DNA of 20,755 nucleotides from Cylindrodendrum hubeiense. Its lineage: Eukaryota > Ascomycota > Sordariomycetes > Hypocreales > Nectriaceae. Of the stretch, positions 10,484 to 20,668 are shown in pieces; position 1 is the first letter of the stretch, and each line of letters begins with the position of its first letter. The stretch covers positions 1 to 20,755 of the forward strand of contig JAANBB010000599.1 in NCBI GenBank assembly GCA_014621425.1, in the 5' to 3' direction. Under the pieces are notes generated by a model. That model was given only the letters and a program-made list of their open reading frames with translations. It ran no database searches and was not told the DNA's origin. The position numbers and the translations under genes were made by a program.

Positions 10484-10516
10484 CTCAGGAGCTGATCCGA
10501 TCCTCAGGAGCTGATC
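10484..10516. repeat. 14-bp direct repeat, period 19
   Basis: CTCAGGAGCTGATC occurs at 10484-10497 and again at 10503-10516, separated by five bases. No other copy was noticed in the window. Confidence 0.85.
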
Positions 10517-13500
10517 GTCCAGAAGCCCAGAAGCACCACGTCCGTTTCACATCGTTTCTTTGGTTTCATGGCGCTGCTGTCGTAGATTTTCCGCCGCGCA
10601 ACCGGTGTTGAAAGGTCATACACGGCGCAAGCCACCTCCAAACACACTCAATCGTGGCGGCCCATCTCTCAAACGAAAGCCACAACAGGCTGTGTGTCGA
10701 GCCCGGACTCGTCACGTCCAGTCCCGCCTTGAGTTGTTGACTTGTCTCGTCTACGGTCGCAGAAGGTCGTCTCCGGCTATGACGGCCTCGAAAACGGTCC
10801 GATATCGTTGTCATTGGAAGTGTATTTTTTACTCGGATTTGGTAAAACCCGGCTATGAGGCCAACTGTCAATGGTGAAAGTCCGAGCCACCTACCAAACA
10901 GAATGAGGTCCGTTCTCAAACAAACAATGTTCTCGGATATAGAGGAGGAAAACTCTAAAGTAAAGGAGAGAGCTCATAGGAGCTTGATCTACTTCTACAA
11001 TTGCCGTCCACAGGAAGGATACGGTACAGGACATCTAAATGGCCTTAGAAGCTTGGCTGACGCACTCATGAGGCGCGTGCTTCTTTGCCTTATTGGACTG
11101 GCGTTAACGAGACCCATTTCGCAACGACTCCATCCGCCAAGGGGATATCTGTTACCAGCTTGGACAACAGCTAGTGAGTAAACCCACCTAAGAGGTTCGC
11201 GATGAACCGTGGTTGTGTTTCAAGCTCCTGACCCCAGGTTCCTCCCTGAGGCCTTGTCAGACCAAGTCGCAATCACAACTCAACCAACTCTGATAACCGT
11301 GCAGATCGACGTCACATGTCTCTACGTATGCGCCCAAGGGAGAGCCATGCCCTTCAGGAGGCGCCCTACAGCCAAGCAGAGATTGTGTCCCAACATCACA
11401 TCGCGGAGCAGAACACGAAGAGTGTAATAAAGCGTAGAAGAGCTGTCTTATGCCCACTTCCCTTGATCTTCAACAAAGCCAAAAACGACGGAATGCGCTC
11501 CAATCAGACCGCTGACCGTGATCCAATTTCAACATGAACGGTGCGGGCCCACGCGCAAAAGAGTCGAGAAGCGCGGATCCGTCATTAGCGCGCTTGCGGA
11601 CGTCCCAAGCAGTAGGTGGGTTTGAGGCTCCACGAGGGCGCAGATCCACCCGGTCCAAGGGAGCCACACACTGGCGGACGGACGACGGACACTAGGAAAG
11701 ACTAGGGAGGAGGAGCCCTAAAGCTCGTGAGAAGAGACCTGGGAAGGGCTGAAATGGAGGAAGCTCCCCAGTTAGACCGCCGCAGAGACCAAAGGTGGGT
11801 AACCTAAAGGAAGAGCTTGGTTTGGCGAGCTGAGGCCACAGAAAAGCCTACAACAAGCATGTCGCGCAACTACCGACTTGGATGTGGATGTGAGTTGTGC
11901 GGACTGATGTACTGTACTTCACTGAGTACGCGATATATGCTACGCATGTGTGCTCAATGCTCGGAGTTGTGCGTTGCATTTCGGTGCTACACGTTGCGGC
12001 TCCGATGCTCCGAATCACGAGCCTCTTGGCGCCTCTCATAGTCTTTAGGAGAGTATGAGGCTGAGACACAAGGGGAGAATACTATAAGCTAGTTCGTGAA
12101 TCATCCGTGACGATGCTGCACTTTTCCAATACAGGCGCATATGCCCTGCGAGGAAATAAAATTATGAATGAGGTGTCGGGATCCCGGGGTTTCGGGATTT
12201 GACCGGACAGTGCCAACGGCCATCCAGGAGCAACATCGGGAAACGCACCGAAATGGCCGAAGAGGTAAATAAGTTTTGGGCAATGATATAATCGCCCAAT
12301 TGGGTTCAGGGGAAGGGTAATTAGCGAGTGAGTGGGTGAGTAATCGCAGTAGGAGTGAATTTGACGCAATAGATAATGAGGGCTTGGTCTGTGTCACAAG
12401 TATGTAATTCGATTACGACGGCGTCTCTGTCGTCCAGTGTCCTATAGCACCCTGTTCAGGTGAGTCCGCAGCTTACCTTAAATACCTCGACTAGGGAGGT
12501 AAGGGAGTGGCTTACCAACATGCGCCTCGTGTCGCAATGCCTTGGGAGGGAAAGGTCAGTTGGAGGATGAGGTAGCTAGTCCATAGTGCCCAGACAATGC
12601 GCTAGGAGTTACCCAATATGGGTGAAGAGCGAATCTCGTGTGGCCTTGGCTAGCATCTTGCATTCTCATGGGTTCTCCATACAACTCCATATCTCCAATT
12701 CTCCATTGTATCCTCTAAAAAGTGTGGACCAAAGCCCAGTCCAGCCTCTCCCGCATCAGCATCACATGCGAGCGCGAGCGCGAGTGCGCCCGGGCTCCAA
12801 ACGCTCACCGACACACCGAAGAGATGCTCGTGCTTGTTCTGGCCGGCAGCTGCCGGGGCCTGGGGTCGTAAGAAACCGGATTCATAGTCACAAGCCACGA
12901 GAACAAGGCGATGTCGGCGAGCAAGCACATGCATCATCCTCGTGGGGGTGTTGGCTGTGGGAAAGACTCCTCGGTCGGTACGTAATTCCACGCAACAGAC
13001 AGCTGAATATCAGCATAGCTGACTGCGCTGTGCGTGCTGGGTGAAAGGAACAGAAGGTACAGGGGATGCATGGGATGGGCCCGTGTACTTGCGGTTCCCG
13101 TCCACCGATGCAGATAATCGCGGGTACATACCTTGTCCAGCCCTGACCCATCGTGAAGAGACCCCATCGTCAAGCGTCAAGATTCGTCAACCAGGGCTCC
13201 GTGTGTGCGCGCAGCGGCGGGGGTTGGCGCCCTCGGAAAACCTCAGGGATCCCAGGTCGAGACTCCGGGCGCCCGGAGAAACGCCGTGGATGGGGAAAGG
13301 TTCAAGAAGTCAATTGATGACGATAGACGCCGGGCTGGAATTGAGGGTATGCCACATGTGTTTCTTGCACTTTTTTGGATGCAGGTGTGCGCCGCGTGCT
13401 AGGACCATTGCCGCATACCCATGTACCTAGGTGAACACGGCTGCGGATGTCCGCGAGGCGAAGGGGCGAGGAGGCAAAAATACGAATATAGACGAGTGCT

Positions 13501-13669
13501 GAAAGAGGATCAATGGCCGGAACCCCATGACAGAGTGATGTCAATATTCGGCAGGCCGGATCTCACAGGCCGGCCCCTCCGGGTACCCTCATCGGGCTTC
13601 ACGAGTTAACACGGAGACGGAGGGATAATTCCAGGGAACGACGACCCGCGCTCTTGCATGGTGGTGCTG

Positions 13670-13688
13670 CAGTGTCCTGCAGACACTG
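13670..13688. repeat. Perfect 7-bp inverted repeat (hairpin)
   Basis: CAGTGTC, loop CTGCA, GACACTG. The location is intergenic, about 1.3 kb before the NADH dehydrogenase start. There is no following T-run and no linked gene, so no terminator or regulator role is claimed. Confidence 0.75.
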
Positions 13689-13889
13689 AAGTCACGGAGT
13701 TCCAGTGCGCACGGGATCATTGGGGTTGAAATGAACGGCGCTGTGCGATAGAGCTACAGTTGCCAAGCTTGGAGATATTTGGAGGCACCAGGTCGGGGTC
13801 AATTCCGGTCTTCGGTCTCATGCCGGTCCCAAGTCTTGGTTGGAGTAGCAATATTTTTGCCTAGTCTGTGCTAGGGCCCCGAGTCGGGG

Positions 13890-13980
13890 CGCTTTGCGAT
13901 GGAGCGAGGGAGCGAGGAAGAGAGGGACACAGGAACAGACACCGAGAGCAGCGAGACACAGAGAGCGAGAAAGAAAAAAT
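13890..13980. other. Purine-rich (GA) tract
   Basis: A run dominated by GAG/GCGAG/GACA units ending in a short A-run. It makes the local frames look open with charged low-complexity peptides, which I treat as artefacts. Confidence 0.6.
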
Positions 13981-14233
13981 TTCCAAGGGTTCCAGCGCGG
14001 AGCTCCCATCCATGTCCGCCATCTCAATCTGCCACCTCAAAATTGGGCGTCATCCAGGCTAGCGGGCGGGTCGGCGTGGGTTTCCGTGCTGGCGCTAATG
14101 GATTGCGCTAGCTTTACAGTGGGGGAGGGCTGCCTACCGAGCACCAACTGGAGGTACCCGACATACAGCCTGCAGCACACCTCATGGGATTACCTGCCTG
14201 CTGGAACAGCTGGCGGCGGTCCCCAGAGTGCCA

Positions 14234-14264
14234 GAGGTACAGTACTAGCTAGGTACAGTACCTC
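14234..14264. repeat. 31-bp near-palindrome of GTAC units
   Basis: The sequence begins GAGGTACAGTAC, has TAGCTAG near the centre and ends GTACAGTACCTC. Its reverse complement differs only at a few central and A/T positions. It sits about 740 bp upstream of the NADH dehydrogenase start codon. Dyad symmetry suits binding of a dimeric factor or a hairpin; neither is shown. Confidence 0.8.
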
Positions 14265-14820
14265 CAGAAGCTGGATCCGACTTTGCGCGGTTGGCTTTTC
14301 TCCCCCCAGAAGCTCAATGGTGCTTGGGGCGAGGGATAAGGGGGCGTTCAAAGTTACGATTTGCTCTCCCGTACAATACAGCCCATAGGCTCTGTGCTGT
14401 GCGTGCACTGCTGTCACTGGATGGAGGCCCATATCCCGCGTCCCACGTCCCACGTCGTCCCCCCCCGTCCCTTATCGTTCCAATGGATCTGGATGGATGA
14501 ATGGAGGGAGGCATGCAAGCCGTGGGCGGATGGATGGGCGGATGGGGCCCTGTCCAGGGAGGTCCCTCGGGGCGCGGGTACGTACCTGAGAGGTCGCTGT
14601 ACGATAGTGGACGCCGTTCGCCGTGCGGACTGCTGCGCTCCGGAGCTGTAGCGGTACCTCGCCTGCGGGACTACTTGGTACAGGGCGTTTACTGCACGTC
14701 GCGGTCCCCCAGTCCAGCGCCATCCAGTGCCGTGGCCCTCTCCACAGCCCACCCACAGCACCCACACGGGCACGCTCGCCCCAGGTGGCCCATCGCCGAC
14801 CGTCGCCGCTTGGCCGCCTG

Positions 14821-15005
14821 GCTGCGCGCCTCCAGTTACCTAATTCCCTCTGCCCTCGTCTCTTTTGTCCTGTGTCATATTCTCTCCAGTCACACTCCCT
14901 TCGACGGTTCCGTCTTGTCTGACTCTTCCCTCTCCTCACCTCTCCCATTCTCCTCCTCATCCTCCCTCTGGAGTTTGCTCCCAATTGAGCTTCCCAGCAT
15001 CTCCA
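14821..15005 (+). promoter_or_regulatory. Pyrimidine-rich core promoter/leader of the NADH dehydrogenase gene
   Basis: The 180 bases before the start codon are strongly C/T-rich on the coding strand, especially 14900-14975. This is a usual sign of a well-expressed filamentous-fungal promoter and leader. Open frames running through it into the gene are by-products of this composition. Confidence 0.6.
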
Positions 15006-16891
15006 ATGGCTTCCTCCACCCGAGCCATGTCCGCCCTCTCTCGGGCCGGCCTCCTGGCCCAGCCCAGTCGCATTGCGACTCGCGCCCTCACCACCTCCGC
15101 CCGGCCCTCGGTCGCCATGAAGCTCCAGCACACGGGCCGCATCGCCTTCCGAAGAGCCTACGCCGACGAGGCCCCCAAGTCCAAGCCCAAGCCCAAGAAG
15201 TCCGGCAAGATACGCTCGACCCTGCGATGGACCTGGAGACTCACCTACCTCTCCCTGCTTGGCACCATCGGATACACCTGCTACCAGATCTGGGATGATC
15301 GCCACCCCCAGGAGCAGTTCCAGCCCGATCCCTCCAAGAAGACACTCGTAGTGCTAGGTAAGTTTGCGCAAATCCTCGCAGTCCCCTGAAGGGGGGGTTT
15401 TTTTTCCTTGACATATCGCGAATTGAATCACTAACATGAATCTCCCTCACAGGAACTGGCTGGGGCTCCGTTGGTCTCCTCAAGAACCTCGATACCGAAA
15501 ACTACAACGTCATTGTTATCTCTCCCCGAAACTACTTCCTCTTCACTCCTCTTCTGCCCTCATGCACCACTGGCCTGATTGAGCACCGCTCCATCATGGA
15601 GCCGGTCCGCACCATCCTCCGACACAAGAAGGCCGCTGTTAAGTACTACGAGGCCGAGGCCTCCTCCGTCGACCCGGACCGCAAGGTCATCAAGATTGTG
15701 GACAACCGCGATGGCACTCCCAAGGGCGCTGAGACTGAGATCCCCTATGACATGCTCGTCATTGGTGTCGGCGCTGAGAACGCCACTTTTGGTATCCCTG
15801 GTGTTCGCGAGAACAGCTGCTTCCTCAAGGAGATTGGCGATGCCCAGCTGATCCGCAAGAAGATCATGGATTGTGTAGAGCGCGCTTCCTTCAAGGGCCA
15901 GACCCAAGAGGAGATTGACCGTCTCATGCACATGGTCGTCGTTGGTGGCGGTCCCACTGGTGTTGAGTTCGCCGGCGAGCTGCGTGACTTCTTCGAGGAG
16001 GACATTAAGAAGCTGATCCCCGAGATCAGCCACCGCTTCAAGGTCACTCTCATCGAGGCCCTTCCCAACGTTCTCCCCTCTTTCTCCAAGCAGCTGATTG
16101 AGTACACTGAGAACACCATGCGTGAGGAGAACATTGACATCAAGCTCAAGACCATGGTCAAGCGCGTCACCGAGGAGACTGTCCAGGCTGAGGTTTCGCG
16201 CCCTGACGGCTCTAAGGAGGTTCTCACGATCCCCTACGGTCTGCTCGTCTGGGCCACCGGAAACGCCGTCCGTCCCGTTGTCCGTGACCTCCTGGGCAAG
16301 ATTCCTGCTCAGAAGAACTCCCGCCGGGGTCTTGCCGTCAACGAGTACCTCGTTGTCCAGGGCACTAGCGACATCTGGGCCGTCGGTGACTGCGCCGTCG
16401 CCGGCTATGCCCCCACCGCCCAGGTCGCCTCTCAGGAGGGTACCTTCCTGGCCCGCCTGTTCAACAACATGGCCAAGACTGAGGCTCACGAGGGCCGCAT
16501 CACGGAGCTTAGCGGCACCCTAAACCTCCAGCAGGGTAACGCGGCCGAGGTCGCCCAGGAGATTGAGTCGCTCGAGAAGCAGCTGCGAAGGATCAAGGAC
16601 GTCAAGCCCTTCAAGTACTCCCACCAGGGCAGCTTGGCCTACATTGGCAGCGACAAGGCCGTCGCCGACGTTCCGTGGTTCAACGGTAACTTCGCCTCCG
16701 GTGGTAGCCTGACCTTCTTGTTCTGGCGCAGTGCTTATCTCTCTATGTGCTTCAGCAGTAAGTTTATTGACAATTCTACCAGTACGATAAAGCCTATGCT
16801 AATTCCCTTTACTCCAGCCCGAAACCGCGTTCTTGTCATCGTCGACTGGCTGAAGTCCAAGGCCTTCGGTCGTGATGTTTCTCGAGAGTAA
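15006..16891 (+). CDS. nde2: External alternative NAD(P)H dehydrogenase (NDH-2), mitochondrial
   Basis: Exons 15006-15357, 15453-16757 and 16818-16891 join to 576 residues. By family, this FAD enzyme passes electrons from cytosolic NAD(P)H to ubiquinone at the outer face of the inner mitochondrial membrane without pumping protons. The first 50 residues are rich in Arg, Ser and Ala with no acidic residue, a mitochondrial presequence. A single helix follows at about 80-95 (LTYLSLLGTIGYTCY). The FAD-binding turn GTGWGS is at about 118, and the dinucleotide motif MVVVGGGPTGVEFAGEL at about 278-294. WAVGDCA lies near 427, and the C terminus VIVDWLKSKAFGRD is typical of NDE-type enzymes. No EF-hand insertion is visible, so it resembles the shorter Neurospora NDE-2 rather than the calcium-dependent NDE-1. 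The second intron, 60 nt, is stop-free and in frame. The NDE2 symbol is by resemblance only; NDE1/NDE2 orthology is unproven. Confidence 0.95.
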
Positions 16892-17900
16892 ACCGTCGAC
16901 CCGACTCAAACTTCAAAAACAAGAGGTCCGATACCCTTATTGGGCTGTGGTAGCCGACGCGGGCTAGCGCCCCGGTGGCTTGTACAGCTTGCAACTGTCT
17001 GTTCTTGGGAGGGGTGTTTACTTGGAGCATATACAGGGGCTGTGAACCTGGCTGGGTTGGACTAATAGACGTCTGATTAGAATCGGGCTTGGGCTGGGAA
17101 TGCTTCGTGTTTTGTAACCCTGATTTATTTTCTTTGTCCTGCGGTTGTTGTTTTTACCTGGAGCCCTAGAGAGGGGAGGGAGGTCTTGAGACCCTTGTAC
17201 GACTGGTGAGCGAAAAGAGTAGACGAGAGAGGGAGATAGATAGACAAGACCTATGACCAACAATCATGTGGATGATGACGATGCTGAATGGTTCCCTCCA
17301 GTATCCCCAGTGGAATTAAATATCACAATGGCTTCCAAGACACAGATCGGGGCCCTCGTACATCGATTGTGTATGCATGTAAAGACTACTGTACCTACCT
17401 ACCTTAGCAAAACGCTTACATGTGCGCACGCATCACAATAGTGGCTAGTTGTTCCGCAGTGTCCGTAATAGTGTGGATTGCTTTCCCAGGGGTTCATCGT
17501 GGTGGAGGAAGAGATGGAGAAAGGGATGGAGATTGCTCGGAGACCGGCATCTGGGAATGCGGGGCGCTGTCGAACAATTCCCGAACCACGATCGCCAATT
17601 CCAATGCGCACCCTGAGCAGAAGTGCGACAGCAAGAGCCCCGCGTTACCAGAGCTGCCCACTGGCCGATAAGGCGTAGCGGGGGTCTCCAGCACAAAGCT
17701 AACAAATGCTTGGTCGCATACAGCACAGCAACAGCGCAGTGTTAGCTTGGTTTCGGTTTGCTTTTGGTTTGTGTGCCACGGTTGCTGTGCGTATCCGGCG
17801 ACCTACAGGTAGTCAAATGCAAATGTACCTACCTACCTGGCAACTTGGCTATCCATCCCTCTAATCTCCAACTATCGCATTGCGTGGACTCGTCGTCGCC
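16892..17900. other. Intergenic: dehydrogenase 3' region and kynureninase promoter
   Basis: About 1 kb without a supportable gene; the open frames are short and unlike any family I know. The sequence TGTACCTACCTACCT occurs twice, at 17390-17404 and 17824-17838, the second about 60 bp before the kynureninase ATG. Confidence 0.7.
17390..17838. repeat. Two copies of a TACC simple repeat
   Basis: Identical 15-mers TGTACCTACCTACCT lie at 17390-17404 and 17824-17838, 434 bp apart. (TACC)n motifs are frequent in ascomycete intergenic DNA, so chance or a general promoter feature is the simplest reading. Confidence 0.75.
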
Positions 17901-19443
17901 ATGAGTGAATCCGCGGGGCCATTTGGTCGAGATCTGGCTGCTAAGCTGGATGCAGCCGACGCTCTCAAGCACCTCCGCCGCGAGTTTACTATGCCCTCCA
18001 AGGCTGACATATCCCGCACGACGCTCCCTCCGGACACCGCAACCGCCACTGCCACTACAGGCAAGTCTCCGGCATCGTGCCCCTGATCATCCCGAACCTC
18101 CGCTGACCTAGCCTCCCAGATGCCGAGGACGAGGCCCTCTACCTCGTGGGCAACTCGCTGGGCCTCCAGCCCCGGCGCACCGCGACCCGCATCCAGCAGT
18201 ACCTAGATACCTGGCGCACCCAAGGAGTCCAGGGTCACTTCAAACCCCTCGACGACTCGCCACTGCCGACCTGGCTCGATGTCGATGCCCGTGCCGCCGA
18301 AATGGTGGCCCCCATCGTGGGCGCCCGCGTGGACGAGGTCGCCGTCATGCAGACGCTGACAGCGAACTTGCACCTGCTGATGGCGGCCTTTTATAAGCCG
18401 GATACAAAGGGACGGCACAAGATCATTATCGAGAGCAAGGCATTCCCGAGCGACCATGTACGTCCATGTGTTTCATGTATACGGGGTTCGTGTAACTAAC
18501 AAAGGACGAATAGTATGCCGTTGAGACGCAAATTCGCCATCATGGCCTCAACCCCGCGGATTCCATGATCACGTTCGACCCCCCCGACTCCGAAGATACC
18601 CTGTCTACCGAGTATATCAAATCTATCATCGAGGAGCACGCCTCCACCACCGCCGTCCTCCTCCTCCCGGGCATACAATTCTATACGGGCCAGTTCCTCG
18701 ACATCCCAACCCTAACGGCCTTTGCGCGCGCGCGCGGCATCTTCGTCATCTGGGACCTTGCCCACGCCGTCGGCAACGTACCCCTCTCCCTACACGACTG
18801 GGACGTCGATGCCGCCGCTTGGTGTAGTTACAAGTACCTCAACGGCGGGCCAGGTTGCATTGGCGGCCTGTTCGTGCACGAGCGCAACTCCCGTGTCGGC
18901 GCCACGGGCGAGCACACGACCCGCCTCGCCGGCTGGTGGGGCAATGACAAGGCCGGTCGCTTCTCTATGAAGCCCGGCTTCCGCCCCGTCCCAGGCGCCG
19001 CAGGCTTTCAGCTGAGCAACCCGTCGGTGTTCGACATCACGAGCCTGTGCGCCTCGCTGGAGGTCTTCGCTGAGGCCGGCGGCATGGTGCCCCTGCGCGC
19101 AAAGTCCCTGGATCTGACGGCGTACCTCCTCCAGCAGCTGCACCGCATGTCGGAGGACATGGGCGGGTACTGGCGGATCCTGACGCCGTTGGAGCCGGAG
19201 GCACGAGGCGCGCAGATCAGCATCCTGCTAGAGGATGGGCTGCTGGACGACATGATGGCGGAGCTGGAACATCGCGGTGTACTAGTGGACGAGCGGCGGC
19301 CGAATGTGATTCGCGTGGCGCCGGCGCCGCTGTACAATAGTTTTACGGACTGCTGGAAGTTCGCCAAGGTTTTCGAAGAGACCTTGGAGATTGCTTTAAA
19401 CAAGCGACAGGAAAGGGAAGATGAGGAGGATAGAGTTGCGTGA
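17901..19443 (+). CDS. BNA5: Kynureninase (PLP enzyme, kynurenine pathway)
   Basis: Exons 17901-18060, 18120-18457 and 18514-19443 join to 475 residues, the usual length for fungal kynureninase. The enzyme splits kynurenine or 3-hydroxykynurenine into (3-hydroxy)anthranilate plus alanine in the cytosol, on the de novo route from tryptophan to NAD. Visible signatures are [11 protein letters not shown] near the N terminus, [30 protein letters not shown] across the second splice junction, [17 protein letters not shown], and the cofactor site [12 protein letters not shown], whose Lys (about residue 273, codon 18832) should form the PLP Schiff base. The C-terminal domain includes [16 protein letters not shown]. 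The first intron uses a GC donor (CAG|GCAAGT), the second GTACGT. The start is the first ATG in the open frame, and the leader carries a (TACC)3 element. It could be one of two paralogues, as in some Aspergillus species; the window shows only this one. Confidence 0.95.
18061..18119 (+). other. BNA5: GC-AG intron in kynureninase (intron 1)
   Basis: The donor context is ACTACAG|GCAAGT, the classic strong GC-AG consensus, and the acceptor is CCTCCCAG. Joining G at 18060 to AT at 18120-18121 gives Asp and the family-like ...[15 protein letters not shown]. The GT four bases downstream would shift the frame. Confidence 0.88.
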
Positions 19444-20668
19444 AAAGCCTTCAGAATAATGGTTCTTTCGCTCTTCCCCTCTGGTGCTTTGGTGTTTCAC
19501 ACATCAGGCATGGGCTATACATGGCACACGAAGCTCTTGCCCCAGAATGAATATTCAGGGCAGTTTATCTTTAACATGTCGTTTCCTCTGGGATACAGGA
19601 ACAAGGATGCTGTCGGATAAGAAAGAGAAAAACATCGGCGTTTTAGGGAAATGTCCTACTCTCGAGACGCTTTAGCTGCCCATGGACTCTCATGACAAAT
19701 CACATCTATAACTTCAGATGATTGAAGATTGTGAGCATAAGATAATGCAGCCCAATATGCCATGTGCATGTGGGCAAGTGACTATACTACCTGGTCGAAT
19801 GATGTCGTTTCCGATAACAGATGGTAGATCGGAGAATACGCTTCCACGTCACGTCATATGCTCGTCTTCCCTCTTCTGTACCTAATTCAGTGAACTGGTG
19901 GGTTATCAGGAGCAACCTAATTCGTGTATGTTTCGATATTCGCATCGTTTGGGGATTGAGTATTGCTGTGAAGGTGCCTCTCGTTCTCGAGGTGTTGGGG
20001 ATTGTGTGATAAGAGATACTCTCAACCATGGTACACCGATATTTCCAACCTTGGCATTTTTTTTATCACGAGATTCCACTGAGAAGGTAACCTACCAAAA
20101 GTCAGCAACGGCCGACGTGCCAATCAAAACCCCTTGACGCCCAACTTCAGCTGGTACCTCCCTCCCCTCCGATGAGAAATTTTCATGCATTGCCCTTGAC
20201 ATCATAGCCTAAACCCGGAAGTTTCTTTGATCATGCCGGAACTAGAAAAAAAAAAAGATACAGGGTAGCCCAATCGCATCGGATTACATCATCAGCCTTG
20301 AGTCGCCTTCCAGTGGCTGCGTGCCCGAGTGGGCCTGCCCAGACTCGGGCGGATACGTACCCACCTACGGGCCTGCCGCGCCCAGGCCAGTGCGTCGACT
20401 TTTTTTTCTTAGCTAGCGGACGAAAAAAAAATAATAACACAGGCAGGCGCAAAGGGTCCTGGAAATCTTGCAACTCAAACCTTTCACCCAACAATCTCCC
20501 TTCTCCCCGGACATCATCACAACCCTCGGACACGCACTCCTTTTCATCATCCAGAGGGAAGTCTCATCAGCGTGAGACAGCAGTCCGGTTTCTTCCACGA
20601 CTCTCTTTATCCCATTCTCCCCTTCATTCCCACAGACGGGCTTCTTCGTGCACTCATCTCCTGAAACC
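19444..20668. other. Intergenic: kynureninase 3' region and promoter of the Gly-rich gene
   Basis: No supportable gene in about 1.2 kb. Poly(dA:dT) runs lie at 20246-20256 (11 A), 20400-20407 (8 T) and 20423-20431 (9 A). From about 20475 to the ATG the sequence becomes C/T-rich, as expected for a transcribed leader. The ATG context AAACCATGTC is good for a fungus. Confidence 0.65.

Larger units (their letters stand above)
9582..14820. other. Long gene-free intergenic region
   Basis: About 5.2 kb in which every open frame on both strands is short, has no recognisable domain, and lacks a credible splicing plan that would build a longer protein. No transposase, reverse transcriptase or long terminal repeats are visible. 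Base composition is not markedly AT-rich, so strong RIP decay is not evident. Small structures present: a GCAGTAGTC tandem near 9906-9925, a 14-bp direct repeat at 10484-10516, an inverted repeat near 12472-12503, a hairpin at 13670-13688, a purine tract at about 13890-13980, and a GTAC-rich block at 14140-14690. It may hold long promoter DNA or non-coding RNA; I cannot show either. Confidence 0.65.

Noticed and set aside
10560..10919. Overlapping 105- and 117-codon frames as transposon remnants
   Set aside because: No transposase or reverse-transcriptase motifs and no terminal repeats around them.
12050..12110. GGCTGAGACA near 12055 as a TPP riboswitch core
   Set aside because: The partner arm with CCTGAT and the closing stems are missing, and no thiamine gene lies downstream.
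12586..13044. 152-codon plus-strand open frame as a hypothetical gene
   Set aside because: No domain, no codon-use signal like the neighbouring genes, and a competing open frame of similar quality on the other strand.
14472..15305. 277-codon minus-strand and 265-codon plus-strand open frames over the dehydrogenase promoter and start
   Set aside because: Low-complexity Gly/Arg- or Ser/Pro-rich peptides produced by the C/T-rich leader; neither continues the true reading frame.
15560..16489. 309-codon open frame antisense to the NADH dehydrogenase
   Set aside because: It mirrors the coding strand's codon bias (C/G at third positions suppresses stops in the opposite frame). Its Leu/Asp/Gly/Val-rich translation has no family resemblance, whereas the sense protein is clear.
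15006..19443. NADH dehydrogenase and kynureninase as a functional NAD gene cluster
   Set aside because: They are separate genes with about 1 kb between them and no shared regulatory signature beyond common simple repeats; adjacency alone is too weak.
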